From the NCBI GenBank assembly GCA_020466095.1, contig CM035806.1, positions 8,092,751 to 8,156,750 on the forward strand: DNA of 64,000 nt, in the 5' to 3' direction. Numbering within the stretch: the first letter of the stretch is position 1; each line of letters starts with the position of its first letter. The notes under the pieces were generated by a model that was not told where the DNA came from, ran no database searches, and was given only the letters and a program-made list of their open reading frames with translations. The translations under genes were made by a program, and so were the position numbers. Positions 57,805-64,000 of the stretch are shown piece after piece. The DNA comes from Chlorops oryzae (Eukaryota; Arthropoda; Insecta; Diptera; Chloropidae).

Positions 57805-58470
57805 CACTCTTACAGTTACATTCGTGTTTTCAAGCTCAAAAGAGACCACAAAACGACCTGTCGACTACGCGCAACCAAAACAAACTCATTTTTTCTCCAA
57901 ATTCCCGCACTTTTCTCCTCCAAAAAGTGAGAATTGACGTCATTAATTAATTAGTGTTGTTCAGGTCGGAACAGTAAGATCAAAACAAAGATCGAAACCC
58001 TTAGAAAGAGAAGGCTCCTAATGCCTAATTTTAGTACACTATAACACTAGCCTTATACCGGGCGAAATATAACACTTTGTTTCGTTACGAGGAGTAAGCT
58101 CGGCTTCCGTTCGGGCTTACTTCCTCACTTACTTTCTGGAGCTCCATCAAAAAGGTATAAAAATAAAGTTAGCATTCCCACGCTAATAAAATTAAATATC
58201 ATTGCGTTTTATTTCGAAAGGTACCAATTCTGATTTCTTGTTATTCCTCTTTTCTCGGTTACTTTGACTTGAATCTTCCTTGACGAATCAAAGTAAATTA
58301 CATCTACATTTCAGTCCACGTTCGGAAATCAGCTAAAGTTCATCTTTGCACAAACTTCATCTTGGCACAAACTTTATATTGGCATACATCACACTCACCT
58401 ACATCAAACACATCCATCCAGAATCACACACAAAACAAGTGTAAAAGGCCTCATTCGAACAAATATTCTA
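57805..58470. other. Non-coding stretch, nothing recognised
   Basis: No gene seen between the hairpin and the family B MITE. Confidence 0.45.
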
Positions 58471-58645
58471 CATGATACAAAGAGAGCAAGATAGCGCCAC
58501 TTCGTGTACCGCTATTTTGTAGCATTCCCATTGTTGTTGTTTCCCATGCTAAAGTATAGCTGTGACGTTAAACTTAACATGCAAAACAACAACAACGAAG
58601 CTCTCATTTTGTATTTGTGACATCATCGGGCTGAAGTGGCGCTAT
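58471..58645. mobile_element. MITE family B, diverged copy
   Basis: Begins CATGATACAAAGAGAGCAAG and has GATAGCGCCACTT, AACAACAACGA and AAGTGGCGCTATC as in 1689-1921. The last approximately 18 bp of the right TIR are lost, replaced by sequence containing TATCGATA (58643-58650). Confidence 0.75.
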
Positions 58646-58789
58646 CGATACGCGTTGATAAATTTTAACATATAACTAAGTGCAGTATATTGGTTTGGCT
58701 TAAAATTTCAAACCATACTCAATTTTCACGTACACACAAAAAATTTATATATAGATTATCGATTTCATTACACACTATCCGCATATAGT

Positions 58790-58971
58790 GCTGTTATACA
58801 CGAGCATTTTTTAACGCGCGTTTCTTCACACGCGTTTCGAGTTAGTAGGACGTCGGGGTAGAGCTGCCCTTGCGTATTTGCCTACCCCGCTTACATCTCT
58901 ACACCGCTATCCTACAAACTCGACACGCGAGCGATGAAACGGGTGCTAAAAAACACCTCGTGTATAATAGC
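58790..58971. mobile_element. MITE family C, copy 3
   Basis: Ends GCTGTTATACACGAG and CTCGTGTATAATAGC; closest to copy 1 at 16702-16885, including GGGGTAGAGCTGCCCTTG. Confidence 0.85.
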
Positions 58972-59322
58972 TCATACATACATACATAAAATCAAACGTG
59001 CTGCAGTGACGTCAGATCAAACAGCAACTGTCGAAATATAGGAGAAAATTCTCAAAGAATAATATTCAATTAAAATCCTCGAATGTAAAACGTTTGAACA
59101 TTTTTTTTTGTTTCCAATAAAAACTTTTCATTCATTTGAAGAAAACCGCTTGAAAATCGGGAAATTCATTTTTCCAAAATTAGTGTAGTGCCAGCCTTAA
59201 GCTATAATATGTCAATTACTTTGAATACAGCTGATGTGTTCGTGTTGTTGTTTTTTCTAATTTTGTGAAATCATCGTCTCTATTTTACTGCGTGCTGGAT
59301 ACCGCTTAATTTGTGAATTAAA

Positions 59323-60887
59323 ATGTCTGACCGGGATGAAATAATAGCTCAGTTCGTAGAAGTCAGCGGTGTCGATGAAGATATCGCTAAATTCTATTTG
59401 TCAGGAAGCAACTGGGACTTGGAAGAAAGTTACAGTCAAGGGGGTTTTTTGTTAAAATTTTATTCAAAATTCGGTTTTTAATTGTAGGAAGCGGTCTGCA
59501 ATTTTCTTGGCCAACAGAACGACTCGAATGAGGGCGCATCGAGTGCAGAAATGCCGGAAGCCGACGTAACAGCTGGAGCGAGTACAGAAAGCTCTACAGC
59601 CAAGCCGACTGAAGAGTTCGCAAAAACCTCAAAGGGCAAGCCAAAGTAACAAGAAGAATCAAATTACAGCATTTTCATTGAAATAAATATATAATATAAA
59701 TTTTTGTGCCTAGATTCGCTACGTTGAACGATATGTCAAAGGGTGGTGAAGACGACGAAGAGGAGGGTCAAGCATTTTACGCTGGCGGCTCGGAGCGTTC
59801 TGGACAACAAGTTTTGGGACCACCAAAGCGAAAGAATTTCCGTGAACAGTTAACTGAAATGTTTCGTATGGCTCATGATCATTCACCTGAATCGATTGAC
59901 ACTCATTTGGCGCCATCAACTTCGTCGGGAGCAAATAATAATTGGGGCCAAGGTGTTCGTCTCGGAATGACTGATAGTGATCATTCTGTGGTTGCGTCCG
60001 GAACAAATAGAGCAAATCGTGATGGTGCTGCCAAGAAGCCTATAGTAGTGCTGAAGCTATGGAGTCAAGGATTCTCTGTTGATGGCGGCGAACTACGTAA
60101 CTATGATGATCCACAAAATAAGGAGTTTTTGGAAACAGTTATGCGCGGGTAAGTTTTGAGCTGAAGACAGATTTTTAGATAGATTTTGTTGAAAATGTGA
60201 AAATCATTTATAATCTCTCTTCGTAGGGAAATTCCAACTGAATTGCTTGAAATGGGATGGATGGTAAACGTTGATGTTGAAGATCATAGACACGAGGACT
60301 ATAAAAAGGGCCCAACTAAGAAGACATTTCGGGGATCAGGTCATACATTGGGCAGGTAAATGTACTTTTACAATACAATGTATACATTATTATCATATGA
60401 AAATTAGATGAACTATTGATATGAACATGTCCAAACAAAATACAGTCCAACTCCAAATGTTGAGGTCTCAACAGTGCCATCAAGCTCTGCACCGATTGAA
60501 AAAAAACCAAATCAAAGTTCGGACGATTCTTCGGCTGCTGAGAAATTAGCAAACGATAAACTCAATATAAATAACAGTGCTCCGACAACAACACTACAAA
60601 TTCGATTATCGGATGGCTCCCGGATTGCAGCACAATTCAATATGACGCATACAGTTGCCGATATACAGCAATTCATAAGAATGTAAGTTATTTTCTATGT
60701 TGTGCAGCTAATAATATCACAATCATAATACTTGAAATGCGCTTCCTCCCCTAGTGCGCGTCCTCAATACGCTGAACAAAATTTCATTTTGGTTTCATCA
60801 TTTCCAACACGCGAGCTAAACGATGGCGACGCCACAATAGAGAGCGCCGGTCTCAAAAATGCTTCTTTAATGCAGCGTCTAAAATGA
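59323..60887 (+). CDS. p47: p47 (NSFL1C), p97/TER94 cofactor
   Basis: Six exons, 59323-59424, 59488-59645, 59714-60148, 60227-60355, 60446-60682 and 60755-60887, encode 397 residues; I recall about 407 for Drosophila p47. Order: UBA-like domain about 1-45 (IIAQFVEVSGVDEDIAKFYL, SNWDLE), an acidic linker (GGEDDEEEGQAFYAGGSERS), SEP domain about 200-270 (VLKLWSQGFSVDGGELRNYD) and C-terminal UBX domain about 320-397 (TLQIRLSDGSRIAAQF, FPTREL at the p97-binding loop). p47 links the AAA ATPase p97 to ubiquitinated or Golgi/ER membrane-fusion targets. Homology fixes the first exon end at 59424, but the intron there begins GAAAGT, not GTAAGT. A poly(A) signal AATAAA lies at 60996. Confidence 0.94.
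59425..59487 (+). other. GA-AG intron of p47 (apparent non-canonical donor)
   Basis: Protein homology needs TTGGAA | GAAGCGGTC, phase 0. The genomic sequence at the 5' side is GGAAGAAAGTTACAG: the expected GT is GA. The other nearby GTs (59429 and 59435) give the wrong phase. The 3' side is a normal TTGTAG. Confidence 0.7.
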
Positions 60888-60995
60888 AACGAAATGGTTA
60901 AGTGCTGAAATTTTAAGCTTAACGGAAAATTAAATTAACATTTCGTTGCCTACTCATTATTATTAAATGAATGCATTAAAATTTTATAAGTACAC

Positions 60996-61001
60996 AATAA
61001 A
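60996..61001 (+). terminator. Poly(A) signal of p47
   Basis: AATAAA, 109 bp after the p47 stop and the first such hexamer downstream. Confidence 0.55.
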
Positions 61002-61502
61002 AATTAAAGATGAAGTAATCGGAATTGAATCACTTTTGACTCTAAAAACGGGAAAGCACAGTTCCATTTTGACAATTAGGCCGGCTAGGTAATTTGCACA
61101 AAAGAAAATTATTTATATTTGAAAGCAATTCAGATGTTCGTTTTTGCTGATTCCTTTTAAGTTGCAACTTCTCTGAGGATTGAATATCGCATTTCTTCAG
61201 AAAAAAAAAAGTGTGAATACAATTGTCTCTGTAAGCTTTTAATCTGGCATTGCACACATTGCATATGCACATAGATCTTTATTTCTGGCATCCATATCAA
61301 ATTGGTTGTTGATCTACAATATATTGACAGATATATATATTGATATATTGATTGGAAAATATACATGTCTCTTGGTATCTAGATTATATATAATCTCGTT
61401 AATTCGAAACTCAAGGGACTGGAAAATATTACGAATTATCTAGAATTTGAAATAAGTACTAAATGGTTCGCATTTTTGAGAGAAACAATAAGATACTTCG
61501 AA
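61002..61502. other. Non-coding stretch, nothing recognised
   Basis: AT-rich intergenic DNA. Confidence 0.5.
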
Positions 61503-61643
61503 TTTTTATACCCGACACACTCTGTGTCGAGGGTATATTGCGTTTGTTGGGTTGTGTGTAACACCCAGAACCAGTCGAGATAGACCATACAAAATATATA
61601 TAGAAATGATCAGCGTCACCAGGAGATTCGATTTAGACATGTC

Positions 61644-61678
<35 letters not shown>

Positions 61679-62390
61679 TTGTATACAGTTATCTTATCGA
61701 AGGAGTTGAGCTATCTTGACAAAATTTGGTATGCGTGCTCACGGGGACATGAGTAAGAACAAGTTCGAGAATGGACCCGATCGGACCATTTTTAGGGGTA
61801 CCTCCAGTACTAGGGTCTGTTATGAAAATCACAAAAACTGCTCTAAAACTCGAAGTTTTTCAAGATATTTTGATGAAACTTGGTATTTGAACATATTTAA
61901 GGCAATAAATATGATTTCCAAAAATTAGAAAAAGTGGGCGTGGCAGAAGGGCGTTTTTCGAAAATTGTCCCCTACACCCGAAATTCAAATGGGACTTGAA
62001 CGAAAGTTGGCACTTATGCTTCCTTTGTAGCCATAAACATCCTCCCCAAAAATTTTTAGATCGGTCCATTATTAAGGGTACCTCTAGTACTAGGGTCTGT
62101 CACAAAAATCCCAAAAATGCCTCAAAAGCGGACTTTATTGAAATATTTCAATTAAACTTAGAATTTAAGCGTATATATAAGCCTCCGATTAGAATCCCAA
62201 AAAAATTGAAAAATTGGGCGTGGCAAATGGGCGGTTTTTATAAAGAAATTTAACAAAAGTCGGTATATGGGCCCAATATGTCCTTAAACACCTCTTGATA
62301 TTAAAAATTATTCGAACATAAGTGTCTGTGTCGGGTATTCTATTGTCAGGCTCGCCTGACTATAACACCCTTACTTGTTTTTTTTTGTTT
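61503..62390. mobile_element. Dipteran mini-me/DINE-like repeat
   Basis: Starts TTTTATACCCGACACAC, has TAACACCCAGAACC, GATCAGCGTCACC and CGATTTAGACATGTCC followed by a (GTCT)n tract (61644-61676), repeated AAATTTGGTATGCGTG-type blocks, and ends CTATAACACCCTTACTTG before a T-rich tail. This order matches the (GTCY)n-carrying mini-me/DINE elements of flies. Internal half-repeats (GGTACCTC, AGTACTAGGGTCTG) occur twice about 290 bp apart. Confidence 0.75.
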
Positions 62391-62635
62391 TTGTTTTTTA
62401 CAAAATGAAAAGATTATACATATGAACATATAATACTTGATGGAAATGTGTTATTTCTTTCGGAAAAAGTCTGTTATGTGCTTAAAATGCTGTTTCGTCA
62501 GTTTCGTTTTGTAGACATATGCTATGGAATGTGTCGAATGCGGTTCTTGCTTCCTTTAGTGACACCTCCGGCAAAGGCTCTGATGTATCATACTCATTTT
62601 CTTTCATCAAACTAATGGAAGTGCGTTTCAAACTA

Positions 62636-62699
62636 ATCATAATAATAATAAAAATAATCATAATAATAATAAAAATAATCATAATAATAATAATAATAA
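62636..62699. repeat. (ATAATA)n low-complexity tract
   Basis: Repeats of ATAATAATAATAAA. Confidence 0.85.
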
Positions 62700-63005
62700 A
62701 TCCTTTTTCAAATGTATGATGTCTATGAGTTCCATTTACGGAGTCTTTCTTTAACATAGCGATGATTTTTTGCTCGAATTACCCAGTGTATATATTTCTA
62801 GTTTTTTTTTTTTTTTTTCTAAATGCTAAGAGATTTTAGGGAACTATGGCAGGTTTGAATTAACGAGAGTCGGAATCACGTGTTTACTTAATACCGCTAC
62901 TCCAGCGATATTCCACAAAGGGTTCATTCAAATATCAGCCAGAGATGGCGGATGATAATGTTCAATATTAGCTCTAAGAGGAATCTAAGGCCCATTTAAG
63001 TTTTA

Positions 63006-63036
<31 letters not shown>

Positions 63037-63159
63037 ATTTATTACTATTGGTTCCGCATGCCGAGGGAAGAGCTATTTATATCTACTAAAAAAAAAAAAA
63101 AAAAATTTCTAGTCTTACACAAACCTCATAGAAGTCTAATAATAATAAGAATGCTATAA
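62700..63159. other. Non-coding stretch, 3' side of the GT92-like gene
   Basis: Contains poly-T and poly-A runs. May include the 3' UTR of the minus-strand gene that ends at 63160. Confidence 0.4.
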
Positions 63160-64000
63160 TCAAATGATAGCATCCAATTGGTTGCGCAATTCTTGTAAAT
63201 GTAACATAAAATCTGCACGCAATGAAATTCTCCAGTCGTGTAAACCGTCCCTGCCAACACTAACACAGTCGATGTAACGGTGCGCCAAAGCCATTGGAAG
63301 CGACAACGACACACTGGTCTTAGTAATGCCTTCTGCATTTCTACTTCCCGCCGCTGTCAGTCCAACATGCGCACGGTATATGTAGAGCGTATGGTTTCCT
63401 TTCGACTCTGGATCGTACATTGCGCTATCGATGAGCAATTTCTGTTTCTTATCTTCACAAATGGCAAATGTGGGCAGCTCGAAGCGATTAATTTCGCCAG
63501 CGTATTGATATATCGAACGCAATACGGAACGAGAGCTATCCAGCTTTGAATTCGGATAGAAAAATTCATTGGGCTCCAGGAATAGATTGAATGCAGCAAC
63601 ATTCGTATTCCGTATAAGACAATCGGTCTCGATAATCCGACGTACACGTTCAGTCGCATTCATTATTGAATATGGAAAATTGAATGGCAGCATATGAAGA
63701 CGTATATTAAAGTGCCGCAATGATTTGACAACACTTTGCGGCAATTGATCACCATTGTAGACCAAAAAGTCGATAATTCCCAATCCCTGATGATGCAAAA
63801 AGAATTGCAATAATTTCTTTTTATCTATCATAAAGTTCGATGTCCGATTCGGTGTCGCCAGATTCACACAGACATTTAGAGTATTTTGCTGAACACTGAT
63901 AATACGTTGATTCAATGGCTTAACATGACGTATACGGATTTCCGGTGTGATATGTTTACTATTTGTGAATATCGTTGAAGACAACCGCTTCTGGTATACC
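63160..64000 (-). CDS. GT92 (DUF23)-like glycosyltransferase, partial
   Basis: The minus-strand frame enters from beyond 64000 and ends at TGA 63162-63160; 279 residues are visible (VYQKRLSSTIFTNS... to RNQLDAII). The segment CVNLATPNR, LLQFFLHHQGLGIIDFLVYN, ETDCLIRN, AAFNLFLEPNEFF resembles the GT-A core of family 92 transferases, where a loop-helix 'Y/F..G...F..Y' precedes a donor-binding D-x-D-E-F. Here the D-x-D position reads E-P-N-E, so metal binding may be altered. Family members are Golgi type II proteins adding galactose to N-glycan core fucose; the signal anchor would lie outside the window. The family assignment is moderate and the substrate unknown. Confidence 0.65.
   Translation of the reverse strand, partial: VYQKRLSSTIFTNSKHITPEIRIRHVKPLNQRIISVQQNTLNVCVNLATPNRTSNFMIDKKKLLQFFLHHQGLGIIDFLVYNGDQLPQSVVKSLRHFNIRLHMLPFNFPYSIMNATERVRRIIETDCLIRNTNVAAFNLFLEPNEFFYPNSKLDSSRSVLRSIYQYAGEINRFELPTFAICEDKKQKLLIDSAMYDPESKGNHTLYIYRAHVGLTAAGSRNAEGITKTSVSLSLPMALAHRYIDCVSVGRDGLHDWRISLRADFMLHLQELRNQLDAII

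Noticed and set aside
1..64000. tRNA, rRNA or snRNA genes
   Set aside because: Scanned by eye for A/B-box and T-loop motifs on both strands; none was convincing.

Overview
This is animal nuclear DNA, almost certainly from a higher fly (Diptera, Brachycera/Schizophora). The gene set, exon structure and protein sequences are fly-like: acetyl-CoA carboxylase (ACC), spenito (nito), a PXK/MONaKA-type PX pseudokinase, the p97 cofactor p47, a Tctex1-type dynein light chain and a GT92-like glycosyltransferase. Introns are short and GT-AG in the conserved genes. Intergenic DNA is AT-rich and packed with small inverted-repeat transposons. A Himar1-type mariner and a (GTCT)n-bearing dipteran 'mini-me'-like repeat also point to a fly. 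I cannot fix genus or species.

Layout. 1-2.3 kb: non-coding, with two MITEs that still have 8-bp target duplications. 2.3-13.55 kb: ACC on the + strand, 14 exons, with a broken Himar1-like mariner in the first intron and an area near 8.4-9.6 kb where one exon is present only as an indel-ridden copy. 13.6-18.9 kb: non-coding, with an inserted inverted-repeat element and what looks like its own empty-site copy. 18.99-21.47 kb: nito on +. 21.5-30.4 kb: non-coding, with a full-length DD37E Tc1/mariner element (intact ORF), a 43-bp minisatellite and a TTAA-flanked element. 30.47-31.89 kb: a four-exon Tctex1 dynein light chain on -. 31.9-45.1 kb: transposon graveyard (Harbinger remnant, four TTAA elements, long hairpins, a degraded local duplication). 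45.16-55.54 kb: PXK homologue on -, eight exons, with a 6.3 kb first intron full of MITEs. 55.6-59.3 kb: MITEs. 59.32-60.89 kb: p47 on +, whose first intron begins with GA instead of GT. 61.5-62.4 kb: mini-me-like repeat. 63.16-64.0 kb: C-terminal part of a GT92-like glycosyltransferase on -, running off the window.

The genes are not an operon or a pathway. They are neighbouring housekeeping genes (fatty-acid synthesis, RNA methylation and splicing, dynein transport, membrane trafficking, p97 cofactor). From memory, ACC, nito, p47 and the PXK homologue also lie near each other in Drosophila, so I read this as conserved synteny; that was not checked here.

The main caution is assembly quality. 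Three places (8.0-9.1 kb, 14.3-15.8 kb, 36.5-38.4 kb) hold a second copy of adjacent sequence that differs mostly by single-base losses. This is the signature of uncorrected long reads or unmerged haplotypes. I found no clear previously unknown multi-gene system. The most interesting leads are the GA-AG intron in p47, a hammerhead-like core at 52.4 kb, the TTAA element cluster, the Harbinger two-ORF deletion fusion and the intact DD37E element.
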